Positions 36,046-48,776 of a stretch of 64,000 nucleotides of DNA are shown one piece after another. The DNA is from Fasciolopsis buskii (lineage: Eukaryota > Platyhelminthes > Trematoda > Plagiorchiida > Fasciolidae), in contig LUCM01008455.1 of the NCBI GenBank assembly GCA_008360955.1, positions 61,677 through 125,676 of the forward strand, written 5' to 3'. A program made the translations under genes and the position numbers. Position 1 is the first letter of the stretch. Every line of letters starts with the position of its first letter. Below the pieces are notes generated by a model. The model saw only the letters and a program-made list of their open reading frames with translations. It was not told the origin of the DNA and made no database searches.

Positions 36046-39000
36046 AATGGTAATTAACAACGTTCAATAGTCAAAATAATGCTTAAGATGAAAAAGCAGC
36101 AAACATTCAAGGTTGCATCAAACAATTTTCGAGACAAATTTTATGAAGAATTGTGGACAGCGAGACAATGGAACTTACAAAAATGGTCATTGGACTTATG
36201 CGGCTGTTAGCCAGCTGCGATGTGTGGCGGGAAGAAAAGGATTGCGTTTAAGAATTATGATCAATCCTTAAATACATTTGCCATGAATGACCTGTGTTGT
36301 CTTCGTTTAATATCGAAGGTTAGAACCGTAATTCGGAAAGCTTAACGCATGAGCATAAAAATTATTGATACCACACAGGATCGCTCCTACAGTAGGCCTA
36401 GAAAGTTATTAAACTGCAATCATCAGCGTACAGGATCCTTGGGACTATGTTAGCAATTATTTCAGCGGCAGCTGCTTGGTTCTAGGCCTGCTCATGAAGT
36501 TAGAATGGACACGAGTACTAAGAATATCTCAATTCCACTCTACGTTGTCCATGAGCGAAAGGACACTCAGGCCTCTGAAAAGAGCGGGAGTACAGTTTTG
36601 CAGAGGTAGACTGAAGTCCATCGGGGGGCATCGAGAAACTCCGACCAATAAGTGGCCAAACAAGAAAAGAGATGATAATTGCAGCATATATCTCATATAC
36701 GTTGAAAGGAATGCGTAACTGAATGAGAAAATATTACATATCTGCTACAGATTGCAAGAAGAAGAACGGTCTTTGATGATAGGATAAGGAGTTTGTTCAG
36801 CTCACAGGGATTTTCAAGACGAAATTAAAGTGGTATTTCACGTGGACCGCCGTGTTTACGCGCACTAGTTGTGTGTGTCAAAGGTGCAAATTCCAGTCAT
36901 GGGGAGGCGACGAACTCCATGACAAGGCCCTTGCGGTTGGATTTAACATGGGTCTGCAACAGACACATTGGATGAACCACGACCAAGAAGATCAACGAAA
37001 ATCATGATTGTGGAATGAAAAATTGTCAAAATTGACCGAGGAACCAGGAAAAAACAGGGGAGAATACTGGATGTGCAACATCAAAATGTTGGCGAAATAG
37101 GGGGTTAGTTGATGATCAGCGGTACCCGAAACCAATAAATTAAACGAAATCACTTCGAAACTGTGGAATTCAGCTTAATATCAATTAATAATTATCGCAA
37201 CCTATTTTGCTAGGACAAGGCAAATGCCTTAACAAAACCAGTGCCACTCTGAGTGAACCCGATAGTCACCCAGGGTGTGCCCAAACTAAACCATATAGTT
37301 TATCTTAATGTACCAGTGAGTATACTCTGAGGACTTTTCAAAATGATCACTAAATACGCAAACGTAGCTCATACCGATTAGGTTCACAAATATAGCGGGT
37401 TTGCGCTGATTATTGCTTCAAGCAACAAATTCAAATATGGTATTCCAGAGGACTTTCGGGACGCGGCCTCGAAAATGTCTTCTTTCGCATTATGAAGCCG
37501 CGGTCGACGAATCACCCCAGGCCATAGAATAGGGAAGACCCGAATCAACAGCCAGACGGAACCATTGCAAAACATTTATATTAACTCCACACTAGCACCG
37601 TTACAACGATAGACGCTCAATCAAACTGCAACGGATCAACGCCTAGTGGTCGACACGATTCAAAGACCAGTGCGCCTGGATAGTACGGCACGGCGAAAAA
37701 TTGCAGATAACATTAATTATATATCTCGTTTCTCTAGAGGTATGCACCAAAGCACGATCAAGTAGCGACAACGAAGCACACGCAAGCAACGGAGCCAAAT
37801 GTTGGCAGGATTACAGACGCATTGTACAAGCCAGCTGGAGACGAAAACATGACTGAGCACTACAAACGTTTGAGAAAGGCGTAGGAAACCTGCGTCACAT
37901 AAAAATGGTAGCAGATGCAACGGCACATAACGTTTTATATATACCAAGTCCAACTGGCACAGAGCAAAGTATATGAAACTCAATAACTGAAACAAAGTGC
38001 AAGTTCTAGCTAGGAAAAGGACCGCAGTTGGACTTACATGCGGCCCGGACGTGAATGGAAATCGGACAAGAAGTTCCACATTGGAAATGAGTTATCGGGA
38101 TAATCAAACAGCGTGCACCACGGACAAGATTCTTTATGGGCTAATTCCAACGATCGAGACCAGTGAGAAAGGAGAAGTTGGCGTGGGAGGGAGAAAACGG
38201 TAAGTCGTCTATAGGACTTGGGGACTGCACCTGCGATGCGCATCCTTGGTGCGTATAAACACCGTGTTCCTCTTGATGTGCCAGTTATTCTATTTCTCAT
38301 TTCGTATCCAAACGTTTGCTTGCTTGTTCAATGTGACTTGCAATAACCCTGAAACATTTGATCATGCAACCAAACATGCCTGTCGAAGTATCCGAGAAAT
38401 TTGTGAATATATATATACCAGAGATAAACTAACAGAAGATAAAGTCTCACTCTTTCCATAAAGTGAAGGGAAAGCATTACTATTCTATAACCCCAAATGG
38501 TGAAGAAATATTTGATGAACATGTGGGTAGTGATGGTCTTTATTGTCGTGAATGCGCAGATCAGCAACAATGGCATTTGAAAATTTTCCCGTGGTTTCTT
38601 TTCGGGGAGAGAGGATGTCCAAATGTACGGTTAACCAGATGCAGTTGAACGTGGTACAGGACAGTAAAGGCGGCCTGCGTGAACTACTAGTAACTGGATA
38701 CACGTATGGTTTTGCGCTCATTGGTTTTACGTTCGAGGGCTTGATTCTAGAACCCTTAGATGATCTTGGGAAGGTTGAGCTTGAGAGGGTCCTTGCATTC
38801 TGTCAGCCCTAGGGTTTGGGACAGCAAGATGCCACGTTTGTCGGGGGGCCATTATCTATTTGACAGGAGCCAAGGTGCACGCTTTGTTTTCGTGAGCGGC
38901 ATCCAGCGTGATTTACGTTGTTATTCAAGGTTACCGGCATCCGTTTTTTCAGGGATACAAGCGGCGGCCAGACCATCATCGAACGGCGGAATCGCAGTGG

Positions 39001-39948
39001 AATTGGGTAGATACTAGGAGGAAATGGCACCGTTGTTCGGTTGCCTAGACTGCATACGCTAGGACGAGTCGATGGACTAGGGTCTAAATTTCAGTCGGCG
39101 AACGGATAGCGGGCGTTGTTCTAACCTAGGGCTTTTTCCAGAACGTCCGTCTGTTAACATTTCGCTTTATTCTTTCAACCATCACTGGCTTCTCATCCGT
39201 TTTTCATTTGGCCAGACTTCTCGCTTGTGACGGAAGACATATTTCCGGTTAGATTATATTTCTGCCTCGTTTGACGGCCTACTACGACTAACCATTTTGC
39301 TGCGTTTTTCTAAATGAGCGGTTCACATGACGCGGCGTAAATCCGTCAGCAGACGCATCTAAAAAATGGCAACCAAATTAAAATAAAAATGACATCATCC
39401 TCCAGAAATAAGAGGAAACCGTTTACGAGAACAATCCATTTACCCGGAAAATCGATGTCATAGTGCTGCATTACTAATTCGCACAAACTGGACAAACATA
39501 TTTGACATTCGCATTGATGACACCGTACCAATTTTAGATAATCAATTATTTCATAAACAGGCATCGAAAGTGCGCGCTTAAATTATCTTATTTCTATTAT
39601 CTTTACACTGTTCAAACATACAACTTTAATGAGTACTGCGGTTCCGTCAAAGGCATGAATTGCACGCTGAGACTAATAAAGGCATATAAGCATGCGCTCA
39701 TCAATCGCTAACAAGGTCAGCAGAGTATTCATCGAAAAGCATCAACCATAAGTAATCAAACGAAGGTCAAAGAAAAAACTAGTATCAGAAATGCAGCAAT
39801 AAAGTAAAACATACGTAGGAGAAAACAGAAAAATCGGTGAGCATGTTTGAACTTCCGTTTCAACCAGATAAACTGAGCAATGGTAAATGTATTTTGATGG
39901 CATAATTTGATAAGGATACAACGCAAAGAACAAAGGACATTATTGACA
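36046..39948. other. Unassigned sequence
   Basis: Neither strand gives a supported gene. The 120-codon minus frame at 38079-37717 is hydrophobic and Leu/Cys-rich and is probably the shadow of non-coding sequence. Overlapping frames at 38246-39017 have no recognisable domain. The stretch ends at the inverted-repeat arm. Confidence 0.35.
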
Positions 39949-40748
39949 CTCCACACAAAACCTATTGAAAACCGATACTACCCCAACAATGCACGCCAGT
40001 TATCTGCTCTACTGCTTTGTTAGTAGAACACGTGCAGGCTTCCTGGACTCCAGTATAACCATTTTACATAGAAACTGTTACTGATGCAAGCGGTTATGAT
40101 ATGCTGCTCAATTACTAATCTTTTGTAAATATTTCTCTTTTGAACTTTTGATAACAGCGCTTTGTTTTGTGTGTCGTAGCGGTTGGCAAATTCAAAAGCA
40201 GCGTCGCCGTTCCATTGTGCTGAATTCGCTTACAACCACGGTCACTTCTACTGTCCTTTCACGTGGAACTTCGTCAATAGCTGTCTGTATGTGTCTTGGA
40301 ACTGTCCACAGTTATTTGTACCACGTCAAAGAAAATATCAATCAGTTTGCCATCATATACTTGTTTTGTTCGTAGCTTTTAGGGTACTCACGGGCAGAAC
40401 AGATCGATGTACCCCTTATTCCCCTGAGAATGTATGACATTCAGCGCTAACAAACTCACTCACGTTCTGGCAATGAAACCGAAATGGCTTCGGAGAGGAA
40501 TACTTGGCATGATCGGCTCTGGTGGAGCAAAACTAATCAGGTGGGGAATTCACATATTCTCAATCGGATGTCAAATCAGTAGTTGTAAAATGTGCATGCT
40601 AAATTATTGCCTTCCTCGAATGACTATGGCATTCACCATTAACGGTTGCGGTGATGTGTTAGCATCTAAATTTGCCGGACCTCCTTTGAGAATTGCATAT
40701 ATCTCGTCATGAGCAACTATGAGTTTAGCAGGAACTTTGCAGAGACTT
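39949..40748 (+). repeat. Left arm of an 800-base inverted repeat
   Basis: This arm is the reverse complement of 43512-44311. Both are exactly 800 bases, with no insertion or deletion, and every segment compared by eye was identical, including the three overlapping open frames at 40148-40712, which recur unchanged on the minus strand of the right arm. The outer end reads ctccacacaaaacc, the inner end gcagagactt. The frames inside (for example 40434-40712) match no family I know and are probably not genes. Flanking bases show no direct target-site duplication of 7-9 bases. Confidence 0.95.
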
Positions 40749-41633
40749 GTATAATTAACTTCATATAATTTGAGTATTGTCGCCTCATGGATCTTTGATG
40801 TCTGCGGCATATGTCGATGCAACTGTAAAATATTCCTGGAGCCTCTTTTTATAATTGCATGTACGATCTTTATAGGAGGGCAAATGTGAAGCAACGACCC
40901 TGCGGGTTTCTATTTTGTAAATGACGTAATTATGTGGTGGTGTCATATTCAGTTCTACCACCATTTCTAATTTCGTTAAACAATAAGGAAATCTCTTTTA
41001 TTTGGATCCATGGTGTACCTACGGGTGATGCCGTACCGCCTGGGTGCTTTCAAGGGTGAATTCAGTAGAGGTCAATCAGCTCTAATAATGAAAATATTAG
41101 ACAAAATGGTACTACGGAAAAATTAGAACGAAACACCCGAAACCCTGTACTTTGATTTACTGGCCGCTATTTGCGCCGCCTTTACTTGAGAGGACAGAAT
41201 GCTTGATTAAATCTCTGCGCCAGCTCCATTCCTCTTACTGCGAACAGTCCAGCGGAATAATGCCGGACGCAGTGTCCAATTTGCAACCCTGAAGAATACG
41301 AATTTCACGCAATGGAAGTGGGCAAGTAAACAGACTGGAAGCTTTCGAAAACGGCTTCATTGTTCTTGCCTGCCATTTGTACATTATGCCAATAAGGGAC
41401 AGTCATTTTCCAATTCTACGTTATTCGGCCAGTCTGGGGTAACCTCGCTTCTGACGCAGACCCCGTTTACGACACGTGTCGGCAAACGCGTAAGCTGGAT
41501 GAGATGATGTCGGCAAGCATCTTTTATCCGTCTTACAAGCTAACTGCCGACATGCATTCCTTTACTCAAAAAAAATGCTTGCTACGCGACCATGCTCTCT
41601 GAAGTCACAGCTTTAATAAATTCAGTGAACTAT

Positions 41634-41966
41634 TTAAAAAGAAAAGAAAACGGATTTTCCAAAGAGATAAGCCCACACGTCACCCTGCAGTTGGGTCGAA
41701 TTATGGACGTCGAATATCATTTCATTTTCACCATGCAGGGAATTCAGCTCACACACCGCATTCCCTGCCTTCCTCTTTAGGTATTGAAGGTAGTGTGTAT
41801 ATAACATTTTACTCCCGTCGTCACTTGTGACAACTAACATCTTCCAAACATTGTGAAGCATGTCATGTAGAATTACGTAGTCAGCGTACCATATCCAAGA
41901 AAATCCGGCGAAGCTCAGACTCTCCCTATTAATACTCTTCAGAAAACGGCTGCAATTTTTCAGCAA
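41634..41966 (-). pseudogene. Possible RTE-like RT motif C scrap
   Basis: This 110-codon minus frame contains WYADYVILHDMLHNVWKML followed by TSDDGSKM. The pattern YADDI.IL...L..VQ.ML......SK.GL is the catalytic motif C region of RTE- and Jockey-type RTs; here the second Asp reads Tyr. The downstream part does not clearly continue as RT, and nothing upstream matches motif A. It may be coincidence. Confidence 0.3.
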
Positions 41967-42739
41967 GTCAATTGGTATGAAATGATTTAAGGCACCCGGT
42001 CATTAGTAGACGATCCACGGATGAGTTGACAATACCAGCACTTTCTTGAGCATTTCGCCCCTGCGCTAAATATTTGTTAGGCTTTATATAGGCCCCAGGC
42101 AAGTTGCGCGCGTATAAACCAATGGAAGGACTTTTTTACCATGCGGAGTCGAATGCCCTGTATTAAGTAAGATGCCATTTCCCTCGGCTCGCCATTGACC
42201 ACGGTACCGATGCACCGAATGTGCATATGCAAAACAGACCTTGTTGCCGACTGCTCCACCCTAGTCTATGTCCTGATTATTTATCCCTGTTAAAAAGCTT
42301 CCAGCCTGATTTAGCACTACAATGCCGGTCTATTCAACTTGAAAACAAACCAAACCACACCAGTGACCTCAGTGGAGATCTCCAGTCAGATGGACCGTTA
42401 CAGCCGGCCGAAGCATCACTACAGGTGCTGCTAGAATGGAGTGCGACCCCTCCCAAATTCCAAAACACTAATTACACAAAACACTAAAATGCCTCAACAT
42501 CAAGTCCACAAATTCGAGGTCAGCCATGGCATGTACTCTTAGGAACTGATTCGCTTCTTACAATAACAGGTTTTCTTGCCGTTGCACTTCACAGTCTGCG
42601 CATTTCCCTGCCACATGAGCTCAGTGCACATTCTTGTGAGTTTCACTGGCTAATCGTCCAAAATTCTCCAAACGATCTCATCCCCTAAATAATCTGGTGC
42701 AAAATTGAATTCTTCTCTCTGCTTTATCTTCGGCATTAC

Positions 42740-43247
42740 ACAAACTGTGACTGTTGATTTCCACTTTAATATGCACCTTATATGAATTCCAGTCTGGTTT
42801 CGACTCATTTTTATACCTTTATAACATTCACACTAGTCTTCATCTCACACTAACTTCTCTATCCATTATATCACTCTCTAGATGTTCCAGGAATCCGATC
42901 ACATCGCGACGTCTGCCATCGCCTGGCAGCTATTTTTGCACCTGTGATGAGCAACTTCCTTGAGTTTGGACACGAAATGCCTTGCCGTCCACGGCTGACA
43001 ATAAGTCACAGGAAGCCTTGTAAATTCCTGACATGCGATGGTCTAACTTTGGTTTTTACCGGAAAACGTATGCCTAGCTTATCGCATTGCAGATTTCGGC
43101 TGCGATTGACGTATTCACGGGTGGAAATACATTCGGCTTCCACTGCTGGTCTTAGTTTTCCCTATTTCCATTTCATCATCTTTGTACAAATTTGACTTTG
43201 ATCAGCGCAAGCCATTCGGGGATGCAGAAAAACGCACATTATTATCA
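42740..43247 (+). mobile_element. LINE family B, copy 5, 3' end
   Basis: A plus-strand copy of the family 3' region. Bases 42788-42960 (ccagtctggtttcgactcat, then tatttttgcacctgtgatg) follow the same order as 10815-10960 and 53590-53740. The end, at 43201-43247, reads gatcagcgcaagccattcgg and then an ATTATTAT tail, as in the other copies. It lies inside the spacer of the 800-base inverted repeat, about 265 bases from the right arm. Confidence 0.55.
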
Positions 43248-43511
43248 ATCTTCTCTTGGAAACTAAGACCCCTCCTGACTTCTCACGCCCTCAGCGTCAG
43301 ATTCGTCACTATGTTATAACCGCTGACAGGCGGTATTAAATACGTAGTTCGTGTGAAAGACCCATTGTGCAGGTGAGATATTCTCGGACTGCTGAAACGA
43401 AAGACAGTGGCAAGGTTTTCCTTCTTCGTGTTTGGCATTAACTATAGTTGCCCGGAAAAGCTGCTGGAGGACGCTATTCACCAGTTAACCTGCAGTACGT
43501 GATTTGTTTAA

Positions 43512-44311
43512 AAGTCTCTGCAAAGTTCCTGCTAAACTCATAGTTGCTCATGACGAGATATATGCAATTCTCAAAGGAGGTCCGGCAAATTTAGATGCTA
43601 ACACATCACCGCAACCGTTAATGGTGAATGCCATAGTCATTCGAGGAAGGCAATAATTTAGCATGCACATTTTACAACTACTGATTTGACATCCGATTGA
43701 GAATATGTGAATTCCCCACCTGATTAGTTTTGCTCCACCAGAGCCGATCATGCCAAGTATTCCTCTCCGAAGCCATTTCGGTTTCATTGCCAGAACGTGA
43801 GTGAGTTTGTTAGCGCTGAATGTCATACATTCTCAGGGGAATAAGGGGTACATCGATCTGTTCTGCCCGTGAGTACCCTAAAAGCTACGAACAAAACAAG
43901 TATATGATGGCAAACTGATTGATATTTTCTTTGACGTGGTACAAATAACTGTGGACAGTTCCAAGACACATACAGACAGCTATTGACGAAGTTCCACGTG
44001 AAAGGACAGTAGAAGTGACCGTGGTTGTAAGCGAATTCAGCACAATGGAACGGCGACGCTGCTTTTGAATTTGCCAACCGCTACGACACACAAAACAAAG
44101 CGCTGTTATCAAAAGTTCAAAAGAGAAATATTTACAAAAGATTAGTAATTGAGCAGCATATCATAACCGCTTGCATCAGTAACAGTTTCTATGTAAAATG
44201 GTTATACTGGAGTCCAGGAAGCCTGCACGTGTTCTACTAACAAAGCAGTAGAGCAGATAACTGGCGTGCATTGTTGGGGTAGTATCGGTTTTCAATAGGT
44301 TTTGTGTGGAG
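43512..44311 (-). repeat. Right arm of the 800-base inverted repeat
   Basis: Reverse complement of 39949-40748, see that entry. The outer end is gtttt-gtgtggag at 44311; beyond it the sequence diverges at once from the reverse complement of the left flank, apart from a weak similarity of about ten bases. Equal length and lack of visible substitutions mean that the duplication is recent, that the arms are homogenised by gene conversion, or that the assembly is at fault. Confidence 0.95.
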
Positions 44312-44439
44312 CATCAATTATATCGATTTTCGGGCGCAGGTTTTTTTGAGCAAGTCATTTTTGCCATAACACCAACCCGCAAAGTTCCGACATTTCCTCA
44401 GTTTGCACGTCTTGCGGAAAGCATGATAAATCCATCCTT

Positions 44440-45880
44440 CTTGATAGCATATTTCTGAATACTATCGAGAATTTGGAGCTAGATTTATCATGTAAACTGG
44501 CCTACTGGCAAATGCCAACGTTCAGTTCCTTCGATGGTCTTCTGTATCGATCACCGCACTTTTTCACGGTAGCTTTCAAATGTTAATCGGTAGATCTGTT
44601 ACTCGGTTGAGGGGCTTCGGGTGCAAACTGAATTTTGGAACCCGGAATCTGCAATCGTCAGACGTCGTACGCAGTGGTCATGGCACTGGTTTGGGTGCTA
44701 TATGGTCCCCGGCCAAAAATGGCCGGGCATCAACATTACTGTATGATCAAGGACCAAAAAGAAGCAACTGGAATTGAGATCAAAATTATTTTGACGTATT
44801 GGTCACTTCTTTAAACGACGGAGAAATACTTTACGTTATTAAAGACAGTGCGAAGGGGATCAGAATTGTCCCTGGTCGTTTTGAGGAATCGCTTCCATGG
44901 CGTCCACAAGAAGCCCGCTTTATGAATAAAGAGCAAATATGCTTCAAATGTTGATGCGGTTGAGAAAAGGAATCTATCTTGACGGTCGGTTGTTGTGATC
45001 ATGCAATACGAAACCCTTGGGTAGGGAGAAAACGTGGTTGGTTCGCAATGGGAAAAAATACTGTATTGGCCTTATCGTTCATTGGTGGACCATGATAAAT
45101 CCCAAACCGTTTGAGCACTTTTAGACTGTGCTGCATAGTTTTATTGAGCTTTCTCTAAAATCCGCTGTCACAAGGGCCAGATAGAATTTTACCACTGATT
45201 AAGGTCCCATTTCACTTTCGAGTGGTTAAGGCAGCCGTGTCTATTAAGGCAACAGATGGTGTCAGGTTGGGATAGGGATGCTTTGTGCTTCTGGCGGTGG
45301 GCTCTGTGACAAAAAAACTAATGGAGTCGTTGAGGTATCGTCGCCATTTTCCGCGAATTACTCAGTACAAAAGACAGCGGCAATAAATGGAAGGGCTAAT
45401 GAACCGGTCAGGGTGTATGGAGTTACTAGCAAATGTTGGTTACGACTACAGCGGTTCGCTCCTTGGGATGGCACGGCCAAGGGCCACGCGATGGCGTTGG
45501 TGGATTACACGAGACAAGGTGGTTTCCACTCTATTAATTGGATGCTGAACCACTTTGGGATCACCTTCTCAAAGACGCGACCGGAGAGCACCTGTTGAAT
45601 GGGTATAACCCCGAAAACAATCAAACGCACTGTCGAGGAGCAATGGGATACTTGGGGGTGACTAGTTCGTTTTGCAATTGAACATCGCCGGCCGGCCAGC
45701 TACACGTAGGGAGGCCCCAGCGAATGTCTCTAGCTTGTAATATTCTCTAGGATTGTTTCCCCCGTGGTCGCTTCTAAAGATGAAGTTGCTACAAGGACTA
45801 AGCAGAAAGAAACTGGTTGAGATGACCCCGCTGGCCCTTGAGATGAAACCTCGACGCTTGGGATTTACCAACAATTGAAC
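44440..45880 (+). mobile_element. Ty3/gypsy LTR retrotransposon pol remnant
   Basis: Three pol pieces appear in the correct order on the plus strand. Near 44465-44580 the frame gives IENLELDLSCKLAYWQMP, resembling the RT block ST.DL.SGYWQ. At 44635-44777, SSDVVRSGHGTGLGAIWSP and NGRASTLL, then KRSNW, resemble the RNase H start TDASD.GLGAVLSQ...GR......SR.L...ERNY. At 45460-45560 MALVDYTRQGG and LNHFGI resemble the integrase core LVVVDY.TRW.E and ..FG, followed in frame by TVEEQWDTWG, then LVRFAIEHR after a stop (family WD..LP...AYN...H). The RT is mostly deleted. Each piece alone is weak; the order is what supports the call. No LTR was found. Confidence 0.5.
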
Positions 45881-47399
45881 CCCAGGAGGTCGGTTGTGCA
45901 AAAATTTGATCAGATCGGTTTGAAAATTAAGCAATTAAAGACGAAACTTTGAGCAAAACATTAGCTAAAGTGTGAAGAATACTGAAACACCATTCAATTT
46001 GACCATTGTTTTAAGGCGGCGTCATCTATTGGGTTTTCACTTCTAAAGTCCTTTTGTCACTGGTTTTTCGACAAGTGTCATCATGTTCGAAAGTAAACTA
46101 GTAACATGACCATGCTCTTTTGGAGGAGGTGGTAAGGGAGTACATAACAACTGTGCACGCACGACGGAAGTGGGCATATAGCGAAAGGCCACCTAGGTGG
46201 GACAGCGCAGTACAGGTCCTCGGAGGGCAAATCCATGTCGGCTGGTGGATGCGAGTTGCCTTGGTGCAGGTGATTACCAGTTTTGATTGATCTGTAAGGA
46301 GGGCTAACGTTAAAATTTCAAGGAGAAATCTCACTTGCGATGCGCGTTGTATGACCCACGTTGAAGAAGAAGAAGCAAGTGATACGACATTTTCCAATAG
46401 CGGGCGACAAGTGCACAAGTGTAACCCTGACTGCCAAGCAATTTTTGGAAGTGAGGACGAGTTTAGGTTGCAGAAATGAGGTTCAGGACCCAAACGTTTC
46501 CATAGGTGAAAAATTCTGATGCTGTTTAAACCGTAGATAAAATAGTTTTATATCCATGGGAGGTGCCAAATGCGGCCTTTCATATCCTTGCATGTCTTGG
46601 GTTTCTTTTAGCTCCGTTTTCCTCCGTATTTATTTCTTACATCTTTCGGCAGCATTGTTTCCATCAGCCAGCCTCGACTTGTCTTTGTGTTGTGGCATTA
46701 CCGTCACACTATTTCGCTCTTTCCTTCTACACGTTCTTTCGACTACGGTATCAGCGCCCTTTCATTTTTTTCTGACAGTCGGCTTTCTGTCGGTAGTATT
46801 CTTTGTCCTTTTCCCGTTTTTAGCATCTCTAATTTACTCTCATTTTTGTCGTTTTCATGTCTCTCTCTCGGGCAAGCTTCCATTTTCTATTCCTCTTCAC
46901 TTATTTTTGTCCCTGTGTTTGCTTCTCTTCCCCGAGAGAGTTATTGCAAGTGCCGGAGCTTTACTTTCCAATTGTGATGATTGCCTGACGTTAGTATTGT
47001 GGGAGAGATGGAAGTGCGTCTTTTCAGATGATCACTTTGTTTCTGTTGCCAGTATACCTCAGTGTCGCTTGTTGCTGGCCTACGCCGAACTCCTCTGAGA
47101 GGTGGCCGAAAGCAACAGGCGTGGAAGGTAGTGAGACAGGTTCTTTGTCTCCCGCATACAGCAAGTGACTTAGGTGCACAGGCAAATGTCATGTTACATG
47201 GGCAATGGAAGAATTAACAGTCAGTCATCCAGTCACGAATTCCCTACGGTCATTCTCAAACAGAGATCATTGGCAATAGATTGTTCCCTCACCGCAGAGA
47301 GCGCATCGCAGAGCAGAGCGCCATCAACGATTTTTCACTCAGCGCACCGTGATACCGCCCAACTATGTGCAGGTAAGGGGCGAATTTTCAAGGGCCCTC
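45881..47399. other. Unassigned sequence with a pyrimidine-rich tract
   Basis: Bases 46556-46930 of the plus strand are strongly T/C rich, which leaves a 180-codon frame at 46556-47098 open. Its product is hydrophobic and Ser/Phe/Leu-rich, as expected from composition alone. A plus frame near 46320-46470 contains HKCNPDCQAIFGSEDEF, which looks a little like a C2H2 zinc finger but lacks the paired His. Confidence 0.35.
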
Positions 47400-47401
47400 T
47401 G

Positions 47402-48776
47402 TCACCTCTCTGCGGGACAGCACTCGGCAATGAGTTCCACGAGAGACATTCTGACGAAGAAGACTCTTTCCCTATCCGGCATCCTTGGACACGGAATCAG
47501 CGACTGACCGCTCAAGGTCGACTTGTCGGCTAGTCTTATCAGGTATCTATTCGGATGTTCTGCCACTGTCAGGATATCGTTTGGGAGTTTGAGTTCCTGA
47601 TCCGATTCGCTTTGCTGCATAAAACATAAGTCGAAAGCGCTGAATCCATGGTAATAAGGTAGGTTCTCGAGTCCAAGGATTTCCTCGTGGCCGTCCTTTG
47701 AAGCCTCAGTTTTGGTTTCCTTCCTGCTCAAGACCGGCAGACAAGACCGGGTACTCGCTTCCAGATGAGTCTTTAATAAAATTTGAGAATATCCACCGTA
47801 GCAAAACATGACCGAAACTGTTTAAAATGCGACCGAGATGGTTCAGCTTCGGTATATCCTCCCGAGCTAACACGCTGCATTTGGCTGCCCTTGACAGGTC
47901 GCCTGTCAACATCGAACTCAGTTCCCTCTCCTCTGTCGGTTTTCCTTTGACATTTCCCCCGGGTGTGTACCCATTGACATGGCTTCCTTCTCCATATACT
48001 ATCTGGCACTCACCTTTAATGAAAGGAAAATAGTTTATGGAGGACCCCTGGTGCAATCCGTCAAGGTCCGTCTGCAGTGCCTGTGCATCTACGGTAGTTC
48101 CATATTCTTGTCCGATCCTCCTTTTTGCTGGTTACATTGGGACTTCGGCGTCTAATTGCATAGAATTATTAGTCACAAAAATGGCGGTCAGATTTGGGCC
48201 TAGTAAACACCCCTTTGAATATGGCCCACCCTGTCAGGTGCCACAGATATGCCCAATGAGATTACGTCCAACTAAAGCCCTGTCGACTACCCCACTGTAG
48301 CAGTTCGTAACGTCTTTCGGGTTTACCTGGCACGATTTGAATCCTCTTAGCCCGTACTCTGTATCAGGCAACTATCCATCTCCAAGGATTTCAGGCAGAA
48401 AATCATCATTCGAACCTTCAGTGAATTTTGAGGCAGCCGACAGCGGCATAACTGGGCGATAGTTTTGAGGTTTGAATCGATTTTCAAAATTAAAGATTCT
48501 AGGGACCAAGTAGGACTTCCATCCCTCCGGGAATCGGAGCGTTCGCATGAAGTGACTGAATGACTGGCACATCGGATGAGCTGGTTCGTCTGTGCAGTGC
48601 TGCAAGATGGTGACCGAAATCAAAGCCATGTCTGGTGATTTCCGTAGCCTCAATGTGCCTGGCTTACACCGTGTCTGTCCGGCCGAGAAGCCAATTAATT
48701 TGGCTCCCTTGCGATGAACTTTCCGTCTGTCCTGCTGCAGCGCCTTCACCCCTCGACATCTGTCTGGGCAAATCAA
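47402..48776 (-). pseudogene. LINE reverse transcriptase remnant
   Basis: The minus frame 48776-48372 holds FMRTLRFPEGWKSYLVPRIF and KPQNYRPVMPLSAASKFTE, RT motif 1-2 of a CR1-type LINE (LRTG.FP..WK...V.PIFK, NYRPISLLS...K..E). The frame 48056-47706 has DAQALQTDLDGLHQ, KGECQIVY, and LTGDLSRAAKC, the post-motif-C region. The frame 47809-47402 gives ILGLENLPYYHGFSAFDLC and FFVRMSLVELI, the thumb and C-terminal block. Motifs A and C between 48370 and 48060 are unrecognisable, probably through deletion. Confidence 0.78.

Larger units (their letters stand above)
40749..43511. other. 2763-base spacer between inverted arms
   Basis: The spacer is single copy in this window. It holds a possible RTE-type RT scrap (41966-41634, minus) and a family B LINE 3' end (42740-43247, plus). 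It contains no transposase-like frame, which argues against an autonomous transposon with long terminal inverted repeats. Confidence 0.7.

Noticed and set aside
37717..38079. 120-codon hydrophobic minus frame
   Set aside because: It is Leu/Cys/Val-rich with no known pattern, and the neighbouring frames on both strands are of similar quality.
39949..44311. Reading the 800-base inverted repeat as terminal repeats of a DNA transposon
   Set aside because: There is no transposase in the spacer, and no 7-9 base direct duplication flanks the outer ends.
44706..44726. Short hairpin (ccggcca / tggccgg)
   Set aside because: Arms of seven to eight bases in a 64-kb window are expected by chance, and it lies inside the gypsy RNase H remnant.
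46556..47098. 180-codon plus frame as a membrane protein
   Set aside because: It is explained by T/C-rich composition; there is no domain, start context or homologous neighbour.
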